From Thermoplasmatales archaeon (GTDB lineage Archaea > Thermoplasmatota > Penumbrarchaeia > Penumbrarchaeales > Penumbrarchaeaceae), in the NCBI GenBank assembly GCA_030595715.1, contig JAUVCN010000010.1, forward strand, positions 1-44,419: a stretch of 44,419 nt of DNA, written 5' to 3'. Below the pieces are notes generated by a model that did no database searches, was not told where the DNA came from, and saw only the letters and a program-made list of their open reading frames with translations. The translations under genes were made by a program, and so were the position numbers. This document shows positions 17,149-25,381 of this stretch, piece after piece (within the stretch, counting starts at the first letter, position 1; each line of letters begins with the position of its first letter).

Positions 17149-19191
17149 TTGTATCCCAAGAAGATGGAAAGGGTCGAGATATTCCTGATGAAAGGGGATC
17201 TGGACAGGGTCATTGTTGACCTGCAGGATTCAAGAACGATCCAATCCATCGAAGTTGAAGGGAACAAGGAGGGATCGGTAGATCCCAAGCTACTGGACCT
17301 TCGGGCAGATATCGAGAGGATCATTGATCTGCTTGTCCCTTTGGAAGAACCCCTGAGCGGTTTGAAAAGCATTCTAAGAGGTAAATGCCAGGTATATAGA
17401 ACGAGTAAGAATGATGACCTTTCAAAAACCCGAAATTGGATCCGTTCCACCAGAAGTAGGGTTGGCCCGCTTGAGGATGAGATCAGAAGGGTGGAAGGTG
17501 ATATCGATCATCTTTCGGAGACCATCTCCCGTCTGACACAATTATCAGGTCTTAACATTGATCTGAACACACTGTCATCCTTCCGGAGAGTGAGGATAAA
17601 GATCGGAACCACGAGAAGGTTCGACGAGCTCCAGGCAGCGGTCAAAGGGGTAGGTGGAGATATAGATGGATCATTGATCGATCGGAAAGAAGGATTACAC
17701 TCGGTTAGGATCGCTTACACTTCATCCATGGAGAAGGACCTGGGCGAAATCCTTAGAGGTCGATTGTACACGGAAATGAACATTGATGTTCCAGGGATAA
17801 GAAAATTCATATCGATGAATAATATGGATATGGATATCCTGAACCTATCCATCGGACGATTACTTCCGAAGCTAGATTCTCTGAAGGATGAACTCGATTA
17901 CATGCTTGAAGGTGTAAAAAAAGAGGGTTCTATCATGTCTTCCGAACTGCTTCCTCCGGCCAGGGCCCATCTCGAAATGGTGGAAATGAAGGTCGAGAAG
18001 GAACGCTTCAATTCATCCCTGCTCAGAACAAGGTATACAAGGAGGATAGTGGGCTGGATCGAGAAGGATCGGTTACAGGAGTTGAAGGACATCCTGACAA
18101 AAAGATGCCCTAACAGGCATCATATGGATCGCAGACCCCCCACTGAAGATGAGATCAAGGAGAATATTGTACCAACCAAGCTGAATAATGGCTGGCTTGG
18201 TACGATGTTCGAACCTCTTACAAACACATTTGCGATTCCAAAATATAACGAGATCGATCCAAGTCTTATGATCTCTGTCCCATTCATTTTCTTCTTCGGT
18301 CTGATGCTTGGAGATGCAGGGTATGGAATGATCATCATGGTCCTTTCATTCCTTCTTATATATGCTGGTAGGTCCAATAGGTCATTGAAGATGACAGGTT
18401 GGATGGGATTTTTGATGGGACTCGCCACTACCGTATCTGGCATTTGGATGGGAGCTTTCTTTGGTGATCTCATACCAAGGGTGGTCCTTGGGAATGCGGG
18501 TTCTCCGTTGTACACGTTCGAGCTGTTTGGGTATCAGATGCCATATGATACTTTGAAAGACCCCATGCTTTTATTCCAGGTCTCGCTTTATATCGGCCTG
18601 ATCCAATTGAATCTCGGGATCCTGCTCTACGGCATCGATAAGCTTGTGAAGAGGGATATATTCGGTTTCTTCAAGGGGACGGTTTCATGGTTCCTTATCC
18701 AGGTAGGCAGTGCAATATTCATAGGAGCAATGCTCATCGGATGGTGGGAGCTCGATACCCTCCTGACCGCGATCGGCGGAGGCTCTTTTATATTAGGTAC
18801 CGTCCTGCTTGTTTTCAAGTCCAAGGGTATGGTCCTTTTCGATATCGAGGGATACCTTGGTGATTGGATCTCCTATACCAGGATCCTTGCTCTGGGTCTA
18901 TCGACCTTCGGCCTGGCAATGGCATTCAATATTGTTGGCCGTATGCTCCTTGAGTCCCATTTGGCAATGATACCTGTTGCTTTCTTGTTACTTGCATTCT
19001 TACATGTGTTCAACCTGTTACTCCAGGCACTAGGAGCTGGTGTTCATTCATTGAGATTGCAGTTCGTAGAGTTCTTTGGACGGTTCTATGAAGGTGGAGG
19101 TATTCCATTCGAACCTTTTGGAATGGAAAGGGTCCATACGAAGATCGTTACAAGGAACAAGAGGACCGGAAGTGAAAATGATGTCATCTGA
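17149..19191 (+). CDS. atpI: A/V-type ATP synthase subunit I (membrane subunit a)
   Basis: Subunit I forms the ion half-channels beside the c-ring. Residues 1 to about 370 form the cytoplasmic stalk-binding arm (alpha-helical, starting YPKKMERVEIF, which aligns with the family's N terminus); the rest contains seven to eight membrane helices, including FIFFFGLMLGDAGYG. The conserved Arg that works against the c-ring carboxylate lies in HSLRLQFVEFF (about residue 636), followed by the family signature FYEGGGIPFEPF. Length (680 aa) is normal. The start appears to be TTG at 17149, 7 nt after AAGGCGG; no ATG or GTG fits the conserved N terminus. Confidence 0.96.
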   Translation: MYPKKMERVEIFLMKGDLDRVIVDLQDSRTIQSIEVEGNKEGSVDPKLLDLRADIERIIDLLVPLEEPLSGLKSILRGKCQVYRTSKNDDLSKTRNWIRSTRSRVGPLEDEIRRVEGDIDHLSETISRLTQLSGLNIDLNTLSSFRRVRIKIGTTRRFDELQAAVKGVGGDIDGSLIDRKEGLHSVRIAYTSSMEKDLGEILRGRLYTEMNIDVPGIRKFISMNNMDMDILNLSIGRLLPKLDSLKDELDYMLEGVKKEGSIMSSELLPPARAHLEMVEMKVEKERFNSSLLRTRYTRRIVGWIEKDRLQELKDILTKRCPNRHHMDRRPPTEDEIKENIVPTKLNNGWLGTMFEPLTNTFAIPKYNEIDPSLMISVPFIFFFGLMLGDAGYGMIIMVLSFLLIYAGRSNRSLKMTGWMGFLMGLATTVSGIWMGAFFGDLIPRVVLGNAGSPLYTFELFGYQMPYDTLKDPMLLFQVSLYIGLIQLNLGILLYGIDKLVKRDIFGFFKGTVSWFLIQVGSAIFIGAMLIGWWELDTLLTAIGGGSFILGTVLLVFKSKGMVLFDIEGYLGDWISYTRILALGLSTFGLAMAFNIVGRMLLESHLAMIPVAFLLLAFLHVFNLLLQALGAGVHSLRLQFVEFFGRFYEGGGIPFEPFGMERVHTKIVTRNKRTGSENDVI

Positions 19192-19236
19192 TCATTTCAA
19201 AATAAATATTAATTATAGAAAATGTCGGAGGTTGGA

Positions 19237-19980
19237 ATGATGAAAAAATATCCAATGATCATTATTGGGGTCATCGCATTGGCCCTTGTGGCCATGACGG
19301 CCATGACCGTATTCGCCACCGGGGAAAGGATACCTATGAAGGACCTTGACTTCGATGGTATGGATGATGACTGGGAAGGTGCAAATGGTCTGAACAATCA
19401 GACATATGATGCTACCGAGGACCCGGATAAAGACGGAATGACCAATATCGAGGAATATCTTGAATTCACCGATCCGAATGATCGGGAGGATTCCAAGATT
19501 GTGAGAGATAACAGAATTCTGGTATTCATCGGTGTGGCGCTGGCCATGGGCGTGGCTGCGATCACATCTTCGATCGGAATTGGGATCGCCGGGGCGGGTG
19601 CCACAGGTGTCGCAGCAGAGAGGCCTGACAAGTTCGGTCGACTGATCGTCTATCAGGCCCTGCCAATGACGCAGGGTATCTATGGTCTTTTGATCTCGAT
19701 ACTGGTCCTGAACTTCACCGGTCTGACCGGTGGCCCGGAGTTCGAAATACTGAGACAGCCATATGTGGGTTGGGGAGCGCTTGCCATTGGCATAGTGATC
19801 GCCTTCTCAAGCGTATCGGCCATTCCCCAGGGTATGACCGCATCCGCTGCTGCGGCTGCATTCGGTAGGAACAACAAGGTATTCGGTCAGGGTGTGATAT
19901 TCGCTGTTATGTCAGAGACAATGGCAATTTTCGGTTTCCTCGTCGCAATATTCCTGCTTCTGGCTTCCGGAATGCTCTGA
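19237..19980 (+). CDS. atpK: A/V-type ATP synthase subunit K (c-subunit) with an N-terminal calcium-binding extension
   Basis: The last ~155 residues form a four-helix (double hairpin) c-subunit. The ligands known for Na+ in Enterococcus NtpK are conserved: L-x-x-T-Q in ALPMTQGIYG (helix 2), Gln in AIPQGM (helix 3), and the carboxylate Glu in AVMSETMAIFGF (helix 4), giving one carboxylate per four helices. Unusually, about 80 residues precede this: a signal-peptide-like helix ending about residue 29 and a domain with two calcium-type motifs, DLDFDGMDDD and DPDKDGMTNIEEY. These would face outside. The start is ATG 19237 or 19240 after GGAGGT (19227-19232). The 45-nt AT-rich gap after atpI may hold an extra promoter, useful for a ring subunit needed in many copies. 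Confidence 0.95.
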   Translation: MMKKYPMIIIGVIALALVAMTAMTVFATGERIPMKDLDFDGMDDDWEGANGLNNQTYDATEDPDKDGMTNIEEYLEFTDPNDREDSKIVRDNRILVFIGVALAMGVAAITSSIGIGIAGAGATGVAAERPDKFGRLIVYQALPMTQGIYGLLISILVLNFTGLTGGPEFEILRQPYVGWGALAIGIVIAFSSVSAIPQGMTASAAAAAFGRNNKVFGQGVIFAVMSETMAIFGFLVAIFLLLASGML

Positions 19981-19998
19981 GGGTCAAGGGTGTATCCC

Positions 19999-20607
19999 AT
20001 GGGACTTGAAGAGATGATAGGAAGGATCGAAAAAGAAGCCCAGAATGAGGCACGGATCATTCTGAATGAGGCAAAGAAGGAAGCCAGTTTGATACGAGAT
20101 GCTTCTGGCCTGAACACCAAAAAGGAGATATTCGATCTTCAAAAGAAGCTCGACAAGGAGATGATCACATCCCGGAATATTCTGATCTCCGATGGGAAGA
20201 GGAAAGCCAGACAGGCCCTCCTCAGCTCCAAGGAGGACCTGATCTGGGAGACACTTTCCGAGGTAAGGAAATGGTTTTCCAAAATGGATGAGAGTGAGCT
20301 CTACACATATCTGGTTCCCTTGTATGATAAAGCATCGACCATAATCGGACAAGGTATGATAGTCTATCCGGTAAGGGACCTTGACGCTATCGTGCTGAAA
20401 GGAAAACCCGGGGTCCAGATGAGCATTGAAACCTCAACGACCCTTCCTTCCTCGGTCAATAGATACAAGGGAAAGGACCTGATCGGCGGCATCATCGCTA
20501 CTACCTCCGACGGTAGCAAGGTCGTCAACATGTCCTTTCATGGACTGATAGAGAAGGAAGAAGAGAGGATAAGGGAGATAATTGCGAGAACTCTTTTCGG
20601 TGAATGA
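19999..20607 (+). CDS. atpE: A/V-type ATP synthase subunit E (peripheral stalk)
   Basis: Subunit E pairs with H in the peripheral stalk. The N-terminal ~100 residues are a coiled coil (MGLEEMIGRIEKEAQNEA onward) and the C terminus is the globular head-binding domain (VYPVRDLDAIVL, DLIGGIIATTSDG, then a helix ending ARTLFGE). Length is 202 aa. ATG 19999 is preferred to GTG 19990, since AAGGGTG lies 6 nt ahead of it. The gene starts 18 nt after atpK. Confidence 0.95.
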   Translation: MGLEEMIGRIEKEAQNEARIILNEAKKEASLIRDASGLNTKKEIFDLQKKLDKEMITSRNILISDGKRKARQALLSSKEDLIWETLSEVRKWFSKMDESELYTYLVPLYDKASTIIGQGMIVYPVRDLDAIVLKGKPGVQMSIETSTTLPSSVNRYKGKDLIGGIIATTSDGSKVVNMSFHGLIEKEEERIREIIARTLFGE

Positions 20608-20620
20608 GGGAGATGGTATA

Positions 20621-21727
20621 GTGGAGATGATCGGTATGTACACACCTGCCCTGATAACAGCGGGAGCTGTCGGCTTGACACTGGCAACCACAGCCGTGGT
20701 TTTCGGTGTTCGCAAGTTGATACGGGTAGGGCAGTATTCATATCACAACTCCAGGTTGTCGACCATTGGGAATCCATATGTAAAACGTGATGAGCTACTT
20801 CCGTTAGTTGATATGGGCTCTCCCCTTGCCCTTTCGAAAGCCATACTATCCGAACTCACTCCGGGTAATTCCATTGAAACGTTCAGGGATGTTGACAGGT
20901 CCCTGATGGCCAGCTTCCATGGATCTATGAACTCTCTCCTCGATGGGTCTCCGGATACGATCAAACCTCTGATCCGGTCATATATGTCGCATCTTGAAGG
21001 AGAGGAACTGAAAAGGTTGCTGCGTCTCCTGGGGCATCGGAAGGAACCTCTGTTTCCTGTTGGGTGGCTGACATCGGATGTTGAAAGGGCCATTCTTTCA
21101 AGTAAGGACCTTCCTTCTGTAATGGATGTCCTTGAAGGACAACCGGTCTCAAAGAGGGTCTCGGATCTGATAAAGGTCGAAGAAGGAGTGGACCTATCCA
21201 CAGTTGACCTTGCCATGGACCTCCATTCACTCGATACACTTTCTTCAATGAATGGTCTATCCATGGGGTCAAGGAAAGGTGCAAAAGCTTTCCTGGATAT
21301 TCTGAGTGATAGATACAACATCCACAACATCCTGAGATCGAAGGCCAAAGGGTCCGATCGCGATGAGGTGATAGGGTCACTGTTCACCAATGCTGGGATA
21401 ATTGGAAGGCCCCAGCTGGAACAGATGGTTGATTCATCAGGGATCCGTGAGGCCCTGTCCGTTCTGTCAGGAGGGCATCTCGATCCATTTTTCAAGGAAG
21501 CGGATATCTCGAGCTTTACAACACTTGAAACTGCCCTGGATCGGATGATCCTCGAGGGATCCATTGGTCTATCCCATTCATACTCATCCAATGTAGGACC
21601 AACGATAAGATACATGATATCCAAGGAGATGGAGCTAAGGAACCTCAGGGTCCTTTTCCAATCTGCCTTCTCGGGATGGGAACCTGAAAGGACAAAGAAG
21701 ATGTTGGTCATGGAGGGGGTGGTGTGA
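20621..21727 (+). CDS. atpC: A/V-type ATP synthase subunit C (c-ring socket) with an N-terminal membrane helix
   Basis: Subunit C is the funnel that links the central shaft to the c-ring. The protein is all-helical and shows the family pattern YSYHNSRLSTIGNPYV near its start and charged RYMISKEMELRNLR near its end. In many homologues the protein begins near that YxYxNAR segment; here about 35 residues precede it, including a hydrophobic helix (about residues 8-28), so this copy may be anchored in the membrane. The start is uncertain: GTG 20621 is chosen (8 nt after GGGAG, 13 nt past atpE), with ATG 20627 and 20636 as alternatives; all keep the hydrophobic helix. Confidence 0.9.
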   Translation: MEMIGMYTPALITAGAVGLTLATTAVVFGVRKLIRVGQYSYHNSRLSTIGNPYVKRDELLPLVDMGSPLALSKAILSELTPGNSIETFRDVDRSLMASFHGSMNSLLDGSPDTIKPLIRSYMSHLEGEELKRLLRLLGHRKEPLFPVGWLTSDVERAILSSKDLPSVMDVLEGQPVSKRVSDLIKVEEGVDLSTVDLAMDLHSLDTLSSMNGLSMGSRKGAKAFLDILSDRYNIHNILRSKAKGSDRDEVIGSLFTNAGIIGRPQLEQMVDSSGIREALSVLSGGHLDPFFKEADISSFTTLETALDRMILEGSIGLSHSYSSNVGPTIRYMISKEMELRNLRVLFQSAFSGWEPERTKKMLVMEGVV

Positions 21728-22074
21728 TGATCAGGAGCATATGTGCAGCTGTCAGAGAGGAAACAGCCCTTGGTCTTTCCCTTGCAGGTATTTCCGATAT
21801 ACTGGTCCATGATCCCACCATGGATCATGGCGAGATCAGGAATTGGTTCCGTCAGAAGATCAGTGAAAAGGTAGGTCTGGTGGTCCTGTCCAAGGAATGC
21901 AGTGAGATACTTTCAAGGGAACTGTTCGATCAGAGGGTCTCTGGTGAGATGTTCCCCATAACGGTTGTCATACCTGGAGAAGAGGAAGACAAGAGGGCAT
22001 CTGACCTCATCAAAAGGGCCATTGGAATGGACCCCACCAGGAACATGGACGATCAAACAGATGCTCAGAGATAG
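21727..22074 (+). CDS. atpF: A/V-type ATP synthase subunit F (central shaft)
   Basis: The 115-residue protein has the Rossmann-like F-subunit fold: [37 protein letters not shown] and FPITVVIPG match family blocks. With subunit D it forms the rotating shaft. Its ATG overlaps the atpC stop codon (TGATG), and GGAGG lies upstream, so translation is coupled. It is followed by atpA after 20 nt. Confidence 0.93.
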   Translation: MIRSICAAVREETALGLSLAGISDILVHDPTMDHGEIRNWFRQKISEKVGLVVLSKECSEILSRELFDQRVSGEMFPITVVIPGEEEDKRASDLIKRAIGMDPTRNMDDQTDAQR

Positions 22075-22094
22075 AACATGATGGAGGAAAGAAG

Positions 22095-23867
22095 ATGAAA
22101 GAAAAAGATAGTGCATCCGGTCATGGATATATAGATATGATCGCGGGACCTGTGGTGAAGGCCAAGGGTATGAGAGGTTCCAAGATGTACGACGTGGTCC
22201 TGGTTGGGACCGAGAGATTGATCGGAGAGATAATCGGTCTCGAGAACGATACAGCAACTATCCAGGTCTATGAGGAAACCGCAGGTATCGCTCCCGGTGA
22301 AGTGGTAGAGATGACAGGAGAACCTCTCTCTGTCGAGCTGGGCCCCGGTCTGATGACAATGATCTATGATGGTATCCAGCGACCTCTTGAATCCATCCAG
22401 AAGCAGACCGGCAATTTCATTGCACGGGGAGTGAACGTCAAACCTCTTGACCACGATAAGAGATGGCCTTTCCATCCTTCTGCAAAAGTCGGATCACGAC
22501 TGAAAGGTGGAGATGAGGTAGGTTGGGTACAGGAGTCATCCACTGTAAAGCATATAATCATGGTTCCTCCCAATGTTTCCGGGCCAGTTATTTACATGGC
22601 TCCGGAAGGTCATTATAATATCGATCAGATCGTTTGTAAACTCAAGGGAGAACAGGCTGAAATACCCATCAAAATGGTCCATAGATGGCCGGTCAGGACC
22701 TCAAGACCGTTCGATTTCAAGAAGGACCCATCCATTCCTTTGATAACCGGCCAGAGGATCCTTGATACTTTCTTCCCGATCGCAAAAGGTGGGACAGCTG
22801 CGATACCAGGCGGTTTTGGAACCGGCAAGACGGTCACCCAACATCAGCTTGCGAAATGGTCGGATGCGGACATTATCGTATATATCGGATGCGGTGAAAG
22901 AGGAAACGAGATGACGGAAGTACTCAGGGAATTTCCAGATCTCGAGGATCCGAGGACCGGAGAACCTTTGATGTCGAGAACGGTTCTCATAGCCAACACA
23001 TCAAATATGCCCGTTGCGGCAAGGGAAGCTTCGATATATACCGGGATAACCATTGCGGAATACTATCGTGACATGGGATTCGATGTTGCATTGATGGCAG
23101 ATTCGACCTCAAGATGGGCCGAGGCATTGAGAGAGATCTCGGGAAGGCTGGAGGAGATGCCCGGTGAAGAGGGGTATCCTGCCTATCTTTCAAGCAGGTT
23201 GGCGAACTTTTACGAAAGGGCCGGTGCTGTTAGGTGCATAGGGTCCGGATCAAAGAACGGATCCATATCAGTGATCGGTGCGGTTTCCCCTCCGGGTGGA
23301 GATTTCTCCGAACCTGTGACACAGAACACCCTCAGGATCGTTAAGGTATTCTGGGCCCTTGATTCATCACTTGCGGACAAGCGTCACTTTCCATCCATAA
23401 ACTGGCTGAAATCCTATTCGTTGTACCTTGATAAGGTCGATGATTGGTGGAAGACCTCTGTGTCGGAAAAGTGGCTGTCCCTCAGGAATGAGGCAATGAC
23501 ATTGTTACAGGAAGAGGCAGAGCTGCAGGAGATCATTCAGCTTGTCGGACCTGACGCTCTTCCACCATCGCAACAGGTGATCCTTGAGACCGCAAGGATG
23601 ATGAGGGAGGATTTTCTCCAACAGAACGCTTTCCATGACGTGGATGCCTTCTGCCCCGAGAGAAAACAGGTCAGGATGATCCAGACCATCCTTGAGTTCA
23701 ATGAACTGGCCCAAGCTTCTTTAGAACGAGGAGTTTCCCTTGATCGGATCAGATCGGCCAAATGCAGGGTATCCATCTCCAGAATGGCAAAGATGGACAA
23801 CAGCGATCATGAGAGGTTGATCGACGGCGTGGTTGCCGAGATGAGAAAAGAGATATCATCCATGTAA
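22095..23867 (+). CDS. atpA: A/V-type ATP synthase catalytic subunit A
   Basis: Subunit A carries the three catalytic sites. The P-loop reads GGFGTGKT (about residues 239-246), close to the archaeal GPFGSGKT form. Other landmarks are the non-homologous region after residue ~110 ([17 protein letters not shown]), the Walker B and switch strand [20 protein letters not shown], and [24 protein letters not shown]. Length (590 aa) is normal and there is no intein at the P-loop, unlike in Thermoplasma. The ATG at 22095 follows GGAGG. It is the last gene of the operon; the usual atpB and atpD do not follow. Confidence 0.98.
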   Translation: MKEKDSASGHGYIDMIAGPVVKAKGMRGSKMYDVVLVGTERLIGEIIGLENDTATIQVYEETAGIAPGEVVEMTGEPLSVELGPGLMTMIYDGIQRPLESIQKQTGNFIARGVNVKPLDHDKRWPFHPSAKVGSRLKGGDEVGWVQESSTVKHIIMVPPNVSGPVIYMAPEGHYNIDQIVCKLKGEQAEIPIKMVHRWPVRTSRPFDFKKDPSIPLITGQRILDTFFPIAKGGTAAIPGGFGTGKTVTQHQLAKWSDADIIVYIGCGERGNEMTEVLREFPDLEDPRTGEPLMSRTVLIANTSNMPVAAREASIYTGITIAEYYRDMGFDVALMADSTSRWAEALREISGRLEEMPGEEGYPAYLSSRLANFYERAGAVRCIGSGSKNGSISVIGAVSPPGGDFSEPVTQNTLRIVKVFWALDSSLADKRHFPSINWLKSYSLYLDKVDDWWKTSVSEKWLSLRNEAMTLLQEEAELQEIIQLVGPDALPPSQQVILETARMMREDFLQQNAFHDVDAFCPERKQVRMIQTILEFNELAQASLERGVSLDRIRSAKCRVSISRMAKMDNSDHERLIDGVVAEMRKEISSM

Positions 23868-23981
23868 CATGCCAAGGATATTTACAGAACTGATATTATC
23901 AACATCGATAATATATAGATAGATTTAACTTATGTATTTCATATCCAAAATAAGCTTGGCATTGTGAGACCGGGTGTTGAC

Positions 23982-24344
23982 ATGGCAGATATCATGATAG
24001 TTGATGACGAACCGACCATCCAACAGTTGATGGCTATTATTCTGGAGGATATGGGACATAAGGTCATTGCTCAGTCCCCGAACGGAGAGGTTGCCATGAA
24101 GACATATGATTCTCTGGACACCAAACCTGACCTGATAATAATCGATCATAGAATGCCTATCATTTCCGGAGGGGACCTTGCAAAGATGATCTTGACCAAG
24201 AACAAAGAACAGAGGATCCTCTTCCTGACTGCGGATGAATCCGTCAAGGACCGTGTCAAGGAACTAGGCATAGATAATTTCCTCGAGAAACCAGCAGATA
24301 TCGATTCGATAAAGAAAGCTGTAGATGAATCCATTGCAAACTGA
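23982..24344 (+). CDS. Stand-alone response regulator receiver domain
   Basis: The 120-residue protein is a single REC domain: acidic pair IVDDEP near the N terminus, phosphoacceptor Asp in IIIDHRMP, Thr in FLTADES and Lys in FLEKPAD. It has no output domain, so it would act by binding a partner, as CheY-like proteins do. ATG 23982 is preferred (GGGTG lies 5 nt upstream) to the GTG at 23964. A TATA-like AATATATA lies near 23909-23916. No histidine kinase is encoded in the window. Confidence 0.93.
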   Translation: MADIMIVDDEPTIQQLMAIILEDMGHKVIAQSPNGEVAMKTYDSLDTKPDLIIIDHRMPIISGGDLAKMILTKNKEQRILFLTADESVKDRVKELGIDNFLEKPADIDSIKKAVDESIAN

Positions 24345-24349
24345 TCCCT

Positions 24350-24709
24350 CTACTTCCGTCTTATCTTCTGCACCTTCTTCTTCTGAGGATGCCTTTCGTA
24401 CTGGTCTTTTTCAATTGCCCTGTAAATTTCCGGCGGGTAGTTCATCACTTCGGATCTTGAAATGGCCCCCTGTTCCTTCATTGCATTCCTCAGGGCGTCC
24501 ATCAACCTTGAAAGAGCTGATTTAGGAAGTATGATCTGGCTGGTCGATACATAATAAGGTCCATTCGGACCTTCAATGATCTCATTGTAAAGGTGAAGCC
24601 TGAGGTCATCCTCGGTCCATTGTGGAATTGCCCCTATAACATAGTGGCTTTTATGATCGGGGCTCCTTACGACCTTGATCTCGTTATTTTCCTTCTTTTT
24701 CTTTGCCAA
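24350..24709 (-). CDS. DUF3467-like protein
   Basis: A 119-residue basic protein. VVRSPDHKSHYVIGA, then an aspartate/leucine-rich strand with HLYNEIIEG, then TSQIILPKSALSRLMDAL resemble the DUF3467 pattern, in which a beta strand bearing a His or Asn leads to a helix starting at a conserved Pro. Function is unknown. The C terminus is Lys/Arg-rich, suggesting nucleic-acid or acidic-partner binding. The start appears to be TTG 24709: GGGAGGT lies 6 nt upstream, inside the end of the winged-helix gene, whose TAG stop is 2 nt before. The two genes are therefore coupled. It converges with the receiver-domain gene with a 5-nt gap. Confidence 0.65.
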   Translation of the reverse strand: MAKKKKENNEIKVVRSPDHKSHYVIGAIPQWTEDDLRLHLYNEIIEGPNGPYYVSTSQIILPKSALSRLMDALRNAMKEQGAISRSEVMNYPPEIYRAIEKDQYERHPQKKKVQKIRRK

Positions 24710-24711
24710 TG

Positions 24712-25128
24712 CTATACCTCCCATATTCTGAATGACCTGGGACCGATCTCCATTGGAATGAAGCTAATGACGGTAGGATAACCGATATCATGGATCCCAT
24801 CGTCCCCTTTTTGTGGTCTTCCTATCTCCAGCAGGTCCGCTGAGGACCATAGTTCAAGACCTTTCTTTGTGAGTTTATATCTGGTGTGGTCCCTTCTTCC
24901 TTCCTCCTCAAGGAACCCCTTCTCTATCAGGCCGCTCTTCTGGAGTATCTTCATATGGTAGACCAGTAGTGTCGGTTTGATAGAACATGCTTGAACGATC
25001 ATCTTGAAGCTTTCTCCCAATGGATGGATGGTTTGTAGATGATCCAATATTCTCATTCTATTTTCTTCATTTATCATACTCATAATTTCAATTATCTCTT
25101 TAATATTTCCTTCAGTCATTTCTTTCAC
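24712..25128 (-). CDS. ArsR-like winged-helix transcriptional regulator
   Basis: The 138-residue protein has an ArsR-type DNA-binding domain: NEENRMRILDHLQ, the recognition helix in SIKPTLLVYHMKILQKSGLI, and a wing EEEGRRDHTRYKLTKKGLELW. No metal-binding Cys motif is visible, so the signal is unknown. The C-terminal ~35 residues look like a small non-helical tail. The start could be GTG 25128 or ATG 25119; neither has a clear ribosome binding site. It is coupled to the DUF3467-like gene and divergent from the 1217-residue surface protein, whose promoter it may control. Confidence 0.85.
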   Translation of the reverse strand: MKEMTEGNIKEIIEIMSMINEENRMRILDHLQTIHPLGESFKMIVQACSIKPTLLVYHMKILQKSGLIEKGFLEEEGRRDHTRYKLTKKGLELWSSADLLEIGRPQKGDDGIHDIGYPTVISFIPMEIGPRSFRIWEV

Positions 25129-25147
25129 ATCACAGCCAGTTATTATT

Positions 25148-25173
25148 ATTCAATGAATTTTGAATAGATTCAA
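25148..25173. promoter_or_regulatory. Inverted repeat, possible ArsR-type operator
   Basis: ATTCAA-TGAATT-TTGAAT (25148-25165) is a perfect 6-bp inverted repeat, and a third ATTCAA follows at 25168-25173. It lies directly upstream of the ArsR-like gene in an AT-rich divergent region, where such regulators often bind. AT-richness makes chance repeats likely, so confidence is modest. Confidence 0.35.
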
Positions 25174-25270
25174 TATTATATGAACTTTATTATCATGTAA
25201 ATGGTAATTGTAATGAAATCTCTCAATTTTATCGGAAATATTGATATATTTAGAAGGTTTTGAACATAAA

Positions 25271-25335
25271 TTTTAAATATCAAGCAGGCACAGTATTGTG
25301 ATTCAAGGAAAATCCCTTTCCCCTAGCGGGGAAGG
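25271..25335 (+). promoter_or_regulatory. Promoter and leader hairpin of the 1217-residue surface protein
   Basis: TTTTAAATAT (25271-25280) would start transcription near 25301 and give a leader of about 80 nt, long for an archaeon. The leader holds a strong hairpin: TTCCCC (25318-25323), loop TAGC, GGGGAA (25328-25333), extended by CC/GG across a one-base bulge. It may control stability or translation. It does not match a riboswitch I know. Confidence 0.45.
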
Positions 25336-25381
25336 TCTGAGAGCAACAATAAACGGGAAATATAAAACAGAAGGTGTGAAG

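Noticed and set aside
20743-21828. A 361-codon frame antisense to atpC
   Set aside because: It mirrors the codon pattern of atpC, is rich in Ser/Arg/Pro and has no family features.
22095-23867. An intein in atpA, as in Thermoplasma
   Set aside because: The reading frame has normal length and an uninterrupted P-loop.
25313-25365. TPP riboswitch, suggested by a hairpin followed by TCTGAGAG
   Set aside because: The second conserved half of the TPP element is missing and the downstream gene is a surface protein.
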